DNA of 64,000 bases from Bacillota bacterium (GTDB taxonomy: Bacteria > Sysuimicrobiota > Sysuimicrobiia > Sysuimicrobiales > Segetimicrobiaceae). Each line of letters opens with the position of its first letter. Within the stretch, counting starts at the first letter, position 1. Shown piece after piece: positions 16,801-24,963 of the stretch. The position numbers and the translations under genes were made by a program. The notes beneath the pieces are model-generated. The model saw only the letters and a list, made by a program, of their open reading frames with translations. It was not told the origin of the DNA and did no database searches. Location: NCBI GenBank assembly GCA_021324255.1, contig JAJPJL010000046.1:1-64000 (forward strand), given 5' to 3'.

Positions 16801-18009
16801 TCAGCCGAGCATGATCCGCCGAGGCCGGTCCGGCTCACCCACGGTGTATTCGTGGGCGCCGGCGAGCGGCGCACCCTCGTCGAAGCGGGCCGCGCGGAAC
16901 GGGCGGAGGTCCACGAGCCGCGGGGCGCCGCCGGTGATCCACTCCGCGACCGCGCACCCGACGGCGGGCGCGGTCTTGAACGACGAGCCGTCGTCGCCCG
17001 TGCAGAACCACACGCCCGCGATGCTCGGATGACGGTCGATGACGGGCTTGCCGTCGTCCGTGAGCGTGATCGCGCCGGCCCAGCCGCCGCGCATCGGCGC
17101 GTGGGCCATTCCCGGAATCCGCCGCACCAATCGCTCACGGGCCCGCCACGCGTAGGGCCCGTCCACGCCCTCGCTCCACCCGTCCAGATCGTCGAGTTCC
17201 TGTCGCTGCGAGATGCCGACCAGGGTGGACGCAAAGTGCGGTCCTTCGGGCCGCAGCCACATCTCGTAGTGACTGTCGATGCACACGGGGTGCGCCGCTT
17301 CGACGGCCGGCGGGCGCCGGAACACGGCGACCTGCGTGCGCATCGGGCGCAGCGCGGCCCGCACGCCGAGATCCCGCAGCATCGGCACGGTCCACGCCCC
17401 GCCAGCGAGCACGACGGCGCCGGCGGCGATCGGCCCGCCGCTGGTCTCCACGCCCTGGACGCGGTCGCGCGCCGTCCGCACGGCGCGTACCTCGGTCCCC
17501 AACATGATCTCCACGCCGAGATCCCGCGCCCGGCTGAGGAAGCCGTGGGTCGTGGCAACCGGGTCCGCAAACCCGGAGTCGGGTTCGTATGCGGCGGCCG
17601 CCACGTCGTCCACGTTCCAACACGGCACGATCCGGCGCAATTCGTCGGGCCCGACCAGAAACGTATTGATGCCGATGCCGCGGAGCATGTCGACGTTGGC
17701 GCGGAGCTTCGCCTGATCGGCCGGCGCGACGAAGCGTACCATCCCCGCGGGCACGAATCCCGCGGAGCCCGCTCCTACCTTGTCGCCCCAGTGTTGGAAG
17801 TACGGCAGGCTCGCAAAGGCCAGGCGCGCCTCCGGCTCGTTCGTGTAGTGCATCCGGACGAGCGCGCCGGATTTGCCCGTGGCCCCGGCCGCCGGCCAGC
17901 GCCGCTCGCAGAGCACGATACGCCCGGCGTGCCGGGCCGCGAGATGCATCGCCACGCTCGCGCCGACGACACCGCCTCCAACCACCACGACATCCGCTGC
18001 CGGCTCCAT
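16801..18009 (-). CDS. FAD-dependent amine/glycine oxidase-like (DAO family) oxidoreductase
   Basis: A 402-residue DAO-family flavoprotein (PF01266). The dinucleotide motif VVVVGGGVVGASVAMHLA is at residues 7-24, with the distal Glu/Arg in VLCERRWPAAGATGKSGALV; the late FAD motif reads GVWFCTGDDGSSFKTAPAVG. The layout matches sarcosine oxidase beta / dimethylglycine dehydrogenase-like enzymes, which oxidise secondary amines or glycine. It lies 60 bp after the FAD/FeS oxidase gene and is the last of three same-strand catabolic genes. The substrate is not deducible. Confidence 0.85.
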   Translation of the reverse strand: MEPAADVVVVGGGVVGASVAMHLAARHAGRIVLCERRWPAAGATGKSGALVRMHYTNEPEARLAFASLPYFQHWGDKVGAGSAGFVPAGMVRFVAPADQAKLRANVDMLRGIGINTFLVGPDELRRIVPCWNVDDVAAAAYEPDSGFADPVATTHGFLSRARDLGVEIMLGTEVRAVRTARDRVQGVETSGGPIAAGAVVLAGGAWTVPMLRDLGVRAALRPMRTQVAVFRRPPAVEAAHPVCIDSHYEMWLRPEGPHFASTLVGISQRQELDDLDGWSEGVDGPYAWRARERLVRRIPGMAHAPMRGGWAGAITLTDDGKPVIDRHPSIAGVWFCTGDDGSSFKTAPAVGCAVAEWITGGAPRLVDLRPFRAARFDEGAPLAGAHEYTVGEPDRPRRIMLG

Positions 18010-18069
18010 GTCCGCCTCCCGTGAAACCGTGTGTCGACCGGGTCGAGCCGGCGCCCTCAGGGCCGTCGC

Positions 18070-20994
18070 TCAGGATCGCCCGTCGAGCGCCGCCGCGAGG
18101 GCCTCGGCGGGGTGCCACGCCCGCCGCCCCGTGCCGTGCGCGATCTGCTGGCGGCACGAGGCCCCCGCCGCGACGATCAGCGCGTCCGGCGGCGCCGCCC
18201 GGACGGCCTTGAAGAGCACGCGCTCGCCCATCGCGAGGGATACGTCGTAGTGCTCGCGCTCGAGCCCGAACGACCCGGCCATCCCGCAGCATCCCGAGTC
18301 GACCGGTTCGACGCGCCACCCCGGCACCGCGCCGAGCACGGCGAGGGACGGCCCCATCCCCACCATCGCCTTCTGGTGGCAGTGGCCGTGAACCACGATC
18401 CGCCGCTCCTCGCGCACGTACGGCACCCGCGCGCCCGCGCCGTGAAGCTCGGCGAGAAACTCCTCGAACAAGTAGCTCCGTGCCGCGACGGCGGCCGATA
18501 CGGGACCCGGTACGAGGTCCGGGTACTCGTCCTTGAGCGTCACCGCGCATGACGGCTCCAGCCCGACGATCGGAATCCCCTGCTCGGCGTACGGCCGCAG
18601 GCGCTCAACGTTCGTTTCGGCGAGCGCGCGCGCCTCGCGCAGCATGCCGTTGGAGATCATCGGCCGCCCGCAGCAGCGCGTGGGCGCGAGCTCGACCGCG
18701 CACCCCGCGGCCTCGAGCACGCGCACCGCGGCCTGGCCGATGGCCGGGTAGTAGTACTCGGTGAACGTGTCCACGAGCAGCGCCACGCGGGTCGTGGAGC
18801 CCGCCGCGGCGGACCCGCCCGCGGCGCGCGCCGCCCCGTTCCCGCCGCCCCGATGGCGCCGTCCAAACCAGCGGGTGAAGCGCTCGCGCGCAAACGCCGG
18901 AAAGCGCCGCCGCGCGTCGATCCCGAGCGCGCGGTCCAGGCTCCACCGCACCGCAGGCGCCCCCAGCAGCCAGTTGGACACGGGCGCGGTGGCGCAGCCG
19001 ATGGGACCGAGCGCGGCGATCGTGCCGAACAGGCGCGCGCGGGGCGGCAGCCCGTGCTCGTCGTAGTAGCTCGCGAGCACCTCGTGCTTCAGCTTGGCCA
19101 TGTCCACGTTGCTGGGGCACTCCGCCTTGCACGCCTTGCACGCGATGCAGAGATCCATCACGTCGTACAGGTCGCGGCTGCCGAGCGCGCCGGGCAACCG
19201 GCCCGTGATCGCGGCGCGGAGCGCGTTGGCCCGGCCGCGCGTGCTGTGCGTCTCGTCCAGCGTCACCATGTAGGAGGGGCACATCGTACCCCCGCGCTGC
19301 TTCCGGCACGCGCCCACGCCGCTGCAGAGCTCCACGGCGTTGGCAAACCCGCCGTCACGCGAGAAGTCCTGGACGGTGACCGGCTCGGCCGCGTGGTACG
19401 CGGGGCCGTACCGGAGGGATTGCGTCATCGGGGGCGCGTCCACGATCTTCCCCGGGTTCATGAGGCCCTCGGGATCGAAGACGGCCTTGACCTCGCGAAA
19501 CGCCCCGTAGAGCACCGGCCCGAACATCTTTTCCACGAACTCGCCGCGCGACAGGCCGTCCCCGTGCTCGCCGCTCAACGCCCCGCCGAACTCGAGGACC
19601 AGGTCGCTGATCTCTTCGGCGATCGCGCGCATCTCCCCCACATCCCGGGGCTGCTTGAGATCCAGGATGGGACGCGTATGCAGCAAGCCGACGCTGGCGT
19701 GCCCGGAAAACGATGCCTCGGTCCCATGACGCCGCACGATGTCACGAAACCGCCGCGTGTACTCGGCGATCCGCTCGGGCAGCACCGCGCTGTCCTCGAC
19801 AAACGCCACCGGCTTGCGGGCGGTCTTCATCCCGAGCAGCAGGCCGACGCCGGCCTCGCGCACCGCCCAGAGATTGGCCTGCGCCGCCGGATCGATGATC
19901 CTCCGCATGTCGCCGCGGAACCCCGCGCGCCGCATCCGCGCCTCGAGGGCATCCAGCCGCGCCACCAGCTCCGCGGGGCTGTCCCCCGCGTACTCCACGG
20001 CGAGGATTGCGCCCGGATCGCCGTCGACGAAGGTGAGCTTGTGCCGGTGTTCGCGCGCCTGGCGCGCCATGTCCAGGATGAACTTGTCGGTCAGCTCGAC
20101 CGCGCTGGGCTGTGTCGCCAGCGCGTCGGGCGTGTGTTCCAGGGCCGGCACGATGTCGTCGAACTGAAAGACCGCGAGCACCGTGGCGGCGGGGCGCCGC
20201 GCCAGGCGGATCGTCGCCTCCGTGACCACCGCCAGCGTGCCCTCGGAACCGACAATCAGCTTGGCCAGGTTCACCGGACCCTCGGGCGGAAACTCGTCGA
20301 GGTTGTAGCCGCCGACGCGCCGCTGCACCCTGGGGAAGCGGCGGGCCACCTCGTCGCGCGTCGCCGCGACGATGCGGCCGACTTCGCGGTAGATGCGGCC
20401 TTCGTGATCGTCCCGGCGTGCACGGCCGGCCGCGTCCGCCGCGTCGACCGGCCCAAACACCACGCGCGTGCCGCCGGCGAGCATCGCGCGCACGACGAGG
20501 ACCGTGTCCACCGTCTTGCCGTAGACGATGGACCGGGACCCCGAGGAGTTGTTTCCGATCATGCCCCCGATCGTCGCGCGGTTGCTCGTGGAGGTTTCCG
20601 GGCCGAAGATGTACCCCGTGGGCGCCAGGGTCGCCAGCAACTCGCTCCGCACGATGCCCGGCTCGACCCTCGCCCAGCCAGCCTCGGTGTTCACGTCGAG
20701 GACGCGGTTCATGTACTTTGAAAAGTCGAGCACCACCGCCCGCCCGACCGCCTGCCCGGCCAGGCTCGTTCCCCCGCCGCGGGGTAGGACGGGGACCCCG
20801 GCCGCGCGCGTGATCTCGAGGACCGCCTGCACATCGTCGGCGTCCCGCGGGAGCACCACCCCGAGGGGCACGATCTCGTAGATGCTGGCGTCCGTGCTGT
20901 AGAGGACGCGCGACGCCGCGTCGAACCGGACCTCGCCGCGCACGCGGCGCCCGAGGTCGTGCGCGAGGTCGCGCATGAGCGCCCGACCGGTCAT
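18070..20994 (-). CDS. Fused FAD-linked oxidase, 4Fe-4S and CCG-domain dehydrogenase (D-2-hydroxyacid type)
   Basis: A 974-residue fusion resembling YdiJ-type D-2-hydroxyacid dehydrogenases. N-terminal: a PCMH-type FAD domain (VLPRGGGTSLAGQAVG, FGPETSTSNRATIGGMIGNNSSG) and FAD_oxidase_C (FSGHASVGLLHTRPI, GALSGEHGDGLSRGEF). Middle: two [4Fe-4S] motifs (CSGVGACRKQRGGTMCP and CIACKACKAECPSN). C-terminal: two CCG-type domains (CCGRPMISNG, HCHQKAMVG, SGCCGMAGSFG). It should oxidise a D-2-hydroxyacid and pass electrons through FeS clusters. ATG 20994 overlaps the stop of the VOC gene (ATGA), so the pair is translationally coupled. Confidence 0.9.
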   Translation of the reverse strand: MTGRALMRDLAHDLGRRVRGEVRFDAASRVLYSTDASIYEIVPLGVVLPRDADDVQAVLEITRAAGVPVLPRGGGTSLAGQAVGRAVVLDFSKYMNRVLDVNTEAGWARVEPGIVRSELLATLAPTGYIFGPETSTSNRATIGGMIGNNSSGSRSIVYGKTVDTVLVVRAMLAGGTRVVFGPVDAADAAGRARRDDHEGRIYREVGRIVAATRDEVARRFPRVQRRVGGYNLDEFPPEGPVNLAKLIVGSEGTLAVVTEATIRLARRPAATVLAVFQFDDIVPALEHTPDALATQPSAVELTDKFILDMARQAREHRHKLTFVDGDPGAILAVEYAGDSPAELVARLDALEARMRRAGFRGDMRRIIDPAAQANLWAVREAGVGLLLGMKTARKPVAFVEDSAVLPERIAEYTRRFRDIVRRHGTEASFSGHASVGLLHTRPILDLKQPRDVGEMRAIAEEISDLVLEFGGALSGEHGDGLSRGEFVEKMFGPVLYGAFREVKAVFDPEGLMNPGKIVDAPPMTQSLRYGPAYHAAEPVTVQDFSRDGGFANAVELCSGVGACRKQRGGTMCPSYMVTLDETHSTRGRANALRAAITGRLPGALGSRDLYDVMDLCIACKACKAECPSNVDMAKLKHEVLASYYDEHGLPPRARLFGTIAALGPIGCATAPVSNWLLGAPAVRWSLDRALGIDARRRFPAFARERFTRWFGRRHRGGGNGAARAAGGSAAAGSTTRVALLVDTFTEYYYPAIGQAAVRVLEAAGCAVELAPTRCCGRPMISNGMLREARALAETNVERLRPYAEQGIPIVGLEPSCAVTLKDEYPDLVPGPVSAAVAARSYLFEEFLAELHGAGARVPYVREERRIVVHGHCHQKAMVGMGPSLAVLGAVPGWRVEPVDSGCCGMAGSFGLEREHYDVSLAMGERVLFKAVRAAPPDALIVAAGASCRQQIAHGTGRRAWHPAEALAAALDGRS

Positions 20995-21920
20995 GCGCGG
21001 CGCGGGACGGGGCCCGCGGCGGGCGGCTCCGGCTGACCCGCCGGAGCGGTCTCCGCGACGACCTCGACGCCGATCCCATCCCAATCCCGGAGCAGCACCG
21101 CGCCGCCCCTGGGGGAGCCGGTCTCGATCGCGACGCCCGCCGCCCCGGCGCGCCGCACCACCTCGGCAAGCTCGCGGCCATCCGGCAGCAGGATCGCGAA
21201 CGACTGCAGCCCCGTCGCCGCACCGGGCGGGGGTGACCCGCCGGCGCTGCCCCACACGTTCACGCCGACGTGATGGTGATAGCCGCCCGCGGAGAAGAAC
21301 AGCGCGCCCGGGTAGGCCCGCAGCGTCACGTCGAAGCCCGCGACGCCGTGGTAGAACGCTTCCGCCCGGTCGAGGGCGGCCACCCTGAGGTGGATGTGGC
21401 CGATCCGTGTGCCGGCCGGCGCGCCGCTCCAGGGGCCCTCGGCGCCAGCCGCCGCCAGGGCATCGAGATCCAGGGGTTCCGTGGTCATGACGATCGCGCC
21501 GCCTCGCCGCGGCCAGGTCTCCCGCGGCCGGTCCGCGTACAGCTCGACGCCGTTGCCTTCGGGGTCCCTGAGATACAGCGCCTCGCTGACGAGGTGGTCG
21601 GAGGCGCCGTCGAGCGCGACGCCGCATCGTGCCAGGTGCCGGAGCAGCCGGCCGAGCCACGCCCGGCTCGGCAGGAGGACCGCGCTGTGGTAGAGGCCCG
21701 TCGATCCCCTCGGCGGGCGCGACGCTCCCGCAACGGCCTCCAACTCGAACAGAAACGGCGGGCGCCCGTCCACGGAGAGTCGCGCGATGCGATCATCGTC
21801 GCCCGGTGCGCGGCGGAGACCGAGCACGTCGCAATAAAACCGGGTCATCGCGGTCAGGTCGGCCACGCGGAGCCGGACGCGTCCGATCGATGCGCCGGCG
21901 CCGATGGAGGTCTCGGCCAT
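20991..21920 (-). CDS. VOC-family protein, two-domain dioxygenase-like (CatE-type)
   Basis: A 309-residue protein with two vicinal-oxygen-chelate modules. The first is IGRVRLRVADLTAMTRFYCDVLGL with LYHSAVLLPSR and LYLRDPEGNGVELYADRP; the second is IGHIHLRVAALDRAEAFYHGVAGF with GGYHHHVGVNVW. The His/Glu pattern fits a metal site as in CatE-like catechol 2,3-dioxygenases. ATG 21920 (MAETSIGAG) has GGGGGTGA upstream and is chosen over a longer frame. First gene of the three-gene catabolic operon; its stop overlaps the next start. Confidence 0.85.
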   Translation of the reverse strand: MAETSIGAGASIGRVRLRVADLTAMTRFYCDVLGLRRAPGDDDRIARLSVDGRPPFLFELEAVAGASRPPRGSTGLYHSAVLLPSRAWLGRLLRHLARCGVALDGASDHLVSEALYLRDPEGNGVELYADRPRETWPRRGGAIVMTTEPLDLDALAAAGAEGPWSGAPAGTRIGHIHLRVAALDRAEAFYHGVAGFDVTLRAYPGALFFSAGGYHHHVGVNVWGSAGGSPPPGAATGLQSFAILLPDGRELAEVVRRAGAAGVAIETGSPRGGAVLLRDWDGIGVEVVAETAPAGQPEPPAAGPVPRRA

Positions 21921-22051
21921 CACCGTCACCCCCTGGGTCGCGTTACTCCTCATGCTATCAAACAGCGCGCGGCACCACGATACGACGCGCGGCGAATGGG
22001 GCAAGATAGACAGTGACGATTTGCGGACGAACACATTGTGCGGCAGTCGTT

Positions 22052-22077
22052 ACCCCCGCGGTGCCCGCGGGGGTTTT
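22052..22077 (+). terminator. Forward terminator-like hairpin upstream of a zinc-ribbon gene
   Basis: ACCCCCGCGG (22052-22061) pairs perfectly with CCGCGGGGGT (22065-22074), loop TGC, then TTT. No forward gene lies upstream, so it would end a short RNA begun after 21920, or act as an attenuator 34 bp before the zinc-ribbon gene at 22111. Confidence 0.65.
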
Positions 22078-22110
22078 GCGTTGGGCGGGCGCCTCTGCTA
22101 CGATCGCGGC

Positions 22111-22254
22111 ATGGTCCGGGTTGTGTGCCCGCACTGCGCGTCGCCGATCCTGCTGCTCGTTCCGGCGGACGACGAGGAGCGCGTCACGTGCCCGGCGTGT
22201 CTGCGCTCGTTCGTGCCGGACGAGCAGGAGTGGGTCGACCCCGAGGACGAGTGA
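22111..22254 (+). CDS. Small zinc-ribbon protein (47 aa)
   Basis: Forty-seven residues: MVRVVCPHCASPILLLVPADD, then CPAC, then an acidic tail. Two CxxC pairs spaced 20 residues apart form a zinc ribbon; the rest is too short for another domain. Such proteins often bind nucleic acid or act as small regulators; no role is assigned. It precedes the pterin dehydratase gene by 108 bp on the same strand and sits just after a terminator-like hairpin. Confidence 0.55.
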   Translation: MVRVVCPHCASPILLLVPADDEERVTCPACLRSFVPDEQEWVDPEDE

Positions 22255-22362
22255 CGGGGTCGCGGCTCGGCGGCCTTCGCCCGCACGTCGCACCGTCGTA
22301 TAGTCGTATAATGAATGCGAGACGAGCCTGCGCCACACCCTGACCGGACGGAGGGATTCGCC

Positions 22363-22725
22363 ATGAGCGCCGAGCTTGCCGACCGCAAGTGTGTCCCATG
22401 CCGGGGAGGCACGCCGCCGCTCAGCCGCGAGGAATTCGCGCCGCTGCTCGCGCAACTGAGCGGCTGGCGCGTCGAGGACGAGAAAAAGATCGTGAAGTCG
22501 TACCGGTTCCACAACTTCGTGGAGGCCGTCAACTTCGTGAACGCGATCACGCCGGTCGCGGAGCAAGAAGGCCACCATCCGGACCTGTACGTCCGGTGGG
22601 GCGAGGTCCGCGTGGACCTCTGGACGCACAAGATCGGCGGCCTGGCCGAGGCGGACTTCGTGATGGCCGCCAAGATCGACCGCGTCGCCGGCGCCGCAGG
22701 CGTGCGCCCGTCAAGCATGCCGTAG
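22363..22725 (+). CDS. phhB: Pterin-4a-carbinolamine dehydratase
   Basis: A 120-residue PCD/DCoH protein (PF01329). The active-site signature reads EQEGHHPDLYVRWGEVRVDLWTHKIGGLAEADFVMAAKID, including the HHPD with catalytic His residues. The start region LSREEFAPLLAQLSGWRV is typical. It recycles 4a-hydroxytetrahydropterin; here no pterin hydroxylase is nearby, and in some bacteria the protein has roles in molybdopterin metabolism. ATG 22363 has GGAGGG upstream. Confidence 0.95.
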   Translation: MSAELADRKCVPCRGGTPPLSREEFAPLLAQLSGWRVEDEKKIVKSYRFHNFVEAVNFVNAITPVAEQEGHHPDLYVRWGEVRVDLWTHKIGGLAEADFVMAAKIDRVAGAAGVRPSSMP

Positions 22726-22995
22726 ACGCAACGCCGGCACCGCATCCAACGACCGCTCCCCGGCGAGCCGCCGGGAGCCGCAGCCCGGCCTGTGACGGGT
22801 TGCGTTCGGGCCCACCCCCTACCGAGCCCATCGATAGACGCACGACCGCAGCGCCGACGATCCGAGGCCGGCGCGTTCGATCCCGCTATGCATTCCGTCG
22901 AGACTGCGTAATCATCCTGACGGACGGCTGAACGTCCTGGGCAAACACGGCACGCTAGAGGCGGTGTCAAACGGCGCATTGCGAGAGGACCGCAC

Positions 22996-23328
22996 ATGAC
23001 GTGTCCGGCCTGTGGCTCGACCGCGAAGCCGATCATCACCGTAGCGATCGCGCGTTCGACGAGCGCCAAGCCGCTGTGGTGCACGGCCTGCCACAACTAC
23101 TTCGATTACCGCCGCTGGCTGGCCCAGGAGATCGGCCGCGGCACGACGCTCGCCATCGTCGTCGGCACCGAGGCGAGCAGCCGCGAACCTCGGCGCGACG
23201 TCACCGTGACCATCGCGCTGACGCACCACGACCCGTGCGGCCGCCGCGTCGACCTCGCCGTGACGAACGTCGATCTCATCGGCGTCAGGCGTACGGGCTG
23301 GTGGAAACGCGATAAGCAAACGGCCTGA
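22996..23328 (+). CDS. Zinc-ribbon hypothetical protein (110 aa)
   Basis: A 110-residue protein starting MTCPACGSTAKPIITVAIAR with a second pair CTAC at residues 29-32, so a zinc ribbon of four Cys. The remainder is a predicted beta sheet (LAIVVGTEASS, DVTVTIALTHHD, VDLAVTNVDLI) ending in WWKR. No family recognised. An AGAGGAC SD precedes ATG 22996. The 270-bp gap before it contains no recognisable feature. Confidence 0.6.
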   Translation: MTCPACGSTAKPIITVAIARSTSAKPLWCTACHNYFDYRRWLAQEIGRGTTLAIVVGTEASSREPRRDVTVTIALTHHDPCGRRVDLAVTNVDLIGVRRTGWWKRDKQTA

Positions 23329-23417
23329 GCGGCACCCGCCGCGGTCTCGGCCGCGCGCGGGCCGGACGCCCACCGCCGACTAGCCCGGCCGCTCCCCCGA
23401 CGTGCCCGGCGAGCGCG

Positions 23418-23846
23418 CTATCGCCGGCGCTCGTACGGGACGATGTGTTCCCACTCCGAGGCGTCGGATCTCGCCACCACCGCGACCACCGGTTCGGTCT
23501 CGCTGAGGTTGATCACCTCGTGCGGAATCCCGGGCTCGATAAAGATGAAGTCGCCCGCCGCGTTGTCCAGGCTGAGCGCGCAGCCCGGGCCGTATTCGTG
23601 CCGGACACGGCCCTGCAGGATGTACAGCATGACCTCGAAGCCGACGTGGACGTGCGCGTGCGCGACGCCGCCGGGCGGGATGACGGCCACGTTCATGGAC
23701 AGCTGCTTCGCGCCGACGTTGTTCGCGGAGAGCCCCGTCTTGTACCGGATATTGTTCCACGTCCGGTGCACATCGCTGCCCCGGACCGTGAGGATGCCGT
23801 GTCCCCCGTCGACGCCGCCGCTGAGATCGCCGTCTCCACCCGGCAT
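23418..23846 (-). CDS. Cupin-domain protein
   Basis: A 142-residue single-domain cupin. Motif 1 is PPGGVAHAHVHVGFEVMLYILQG (two His and a Glu ligand), and motif 2 is AGDFIFIEPGIPHEVIN (Pro-His ligand), giving the usual 3-His/1-Glu metal site. It resembles small stress- or polyketide-type cupins. ATG 23846 has GGAGGAGGG upstream and is preferred to a GTG at 23885 that would overlap the preceding GGDEF gene's stop. It follows that gene on the same strand. Confidence 0.85.
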   Translation of the reverse strand: MPGGDGDLSGGVDGGHGILTVRGSDVHRTWNNIRYKTGLSANNVGAKQLSMNVAVIPPGGVAHAHVHVGFEVMLYILQGRVRHEYGPGCALSLDNAAGDFIFIEPGIPHEVINLSETEPVVAVVARSDASEWEHIVPYERRR

Positions 23847-23881
23847 GCCGTCCCTCCTCCCGCCCGGCCCGGTCGCTTCGG

Positions 23882-24883
23882 TCACGCGGGTACGTCCCTG
23901 GCCGAGACCACCATGTTCTTTCCGGCCCGCTTAGCGTGCGCCTGGGCGGCCTCGGCGCGCAGGAACAGCTCGCCCGCGGTGCTGGCGTGTTCGGGGAGGC
24001 CCGCGACACCCACGGAAATCGTCGCGCGCCGATCGAGCCTGACGTCGCCCACGGACAGCGTCCAATCTTGGACGGCCAACCGCAACCGCTCGGCCACGCC
24101 GGCCGCGGCGCCCGCGGGGATATGCGACAGGATGACGCCGAAGGTGTCGTGGCCCAGGCGGCACACGAGATCGACCTCGCGCACCGCGGACACGAGCTGC
24201 CCGGCCAGGCCTCGCACGACCTCGTCTCTCTCCTCGGTGCCCAGCCCCACGGTCAGCGCATCGAAGTCGTCCACGTCGATGACCAGCAGCGACAGCGGAT
24301 ACGCGTAGCGGTGCGCGAGCCGCGCTTCCCGGTCGAGGACGTCGAGACAATACGCGCGCGTGTAGAGATCGGTGGCCGCGTCGCGGACCTGCGTGCGCTC
24401 CAGGCGTAACGCGAGCCGCTCCTGCTCTTCCCGCTGGAGCGCGAGCCGGCTCGCCGTAGCGCGCTGGTATTCTGATGCGACCGCGAGGACCGTGACGCCG
24501 AGGCCGGCGCTCAGCCGTTTGGCCGCCGCCATCGACCTGACCGGGCCGGCCGTCTCCCGCTCCAGTTCGTCCCACAACAGGTCGTCGAGCGTCACGTAGC
24601 TGCGCACCGCATCCGCGAGCGCCAGCCCGGTTTGCATGCACGCCTGCGTCTGCGCGATGACGGCGCGCCGGAGATCGTCGTCGGCGGCGGAGCCGAGCCA
24701 CCGGGCCAGCGCGTGCAGGTGCGCCGCACACGCTGCCTCCAACGATGCGCCGTCACGGGTCGCAAACGCCGGCATGGCCGCGAGGCGCGCGGCCCACTCC
24801 GTCGCGATCCTCCCGGCAGCGCTGTTGAGCGTGCGGGCGAATGCCTGGGGATCCTCCACAGCCGTGGAGGTTCGCAGCCCCAC
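23882..24883 (-). CDS. Degenerate GGDEF protein with RsbRD-like N-terminal domain
   Basis: A 333-residue protein. The N-terminal half (about 15-150) is all-helical and resembles RsbR-type sensory domains (ALADAVRSYVTLDDLLWDELE). The C-terminal half (165-325) has a GGDEF fold: ATDLYTRAYCLDVLDREARLAHR, LLVIDVDDFDALT, and late ISVGVA. The catalytic motif reads CRLGHDTFGVI instead of R-Y-G-G-D/E-E-F, so the two glycines and one acid are lost and cyclase activity is unlikely. RxxD before it is VREVD, not a clear I-site. It may be a c-di-GMP receptor or a scaffold. Upstream of the cupin gene, same strand. Confidence 0.8.
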   Translation of the reverse strand: MGLRTSTAVEDPQAFARTLNSAAGRIATEWAARLAAMPAFATRDGASLEAACAAHLHALARWLGSAADDDLRRAVIAQTQACMQTGLALADAVRSYVTLDDLLWDELERETAGPVRSMAAAKRLSAGLGVTVLAVASEYQRATASRLALQREEQERLALRLERTQVRDAATDLYTRAYCLDVLDREARLAHRYAYPLSLLVIDVDDFDALTVGLGTEERDEVVRGLAGQLVSAVREVDLVCRLGHDTFGVILSHIPAGAAAGVAERLRLAVQDWTLSVGDVRLDRRATISVGVAGLPEHASTAGELFLRAEAAQAHAKRAGKNMVVSARDVPA

Positions 24884-24963
24884 GGTGCCGGCTCCTGCTG
24901 CTCGGGATCACGCCTACCGCCGGCGCCACGCGATCGGGTCCCGGCCGTCCCGCCGGTGGGCGC

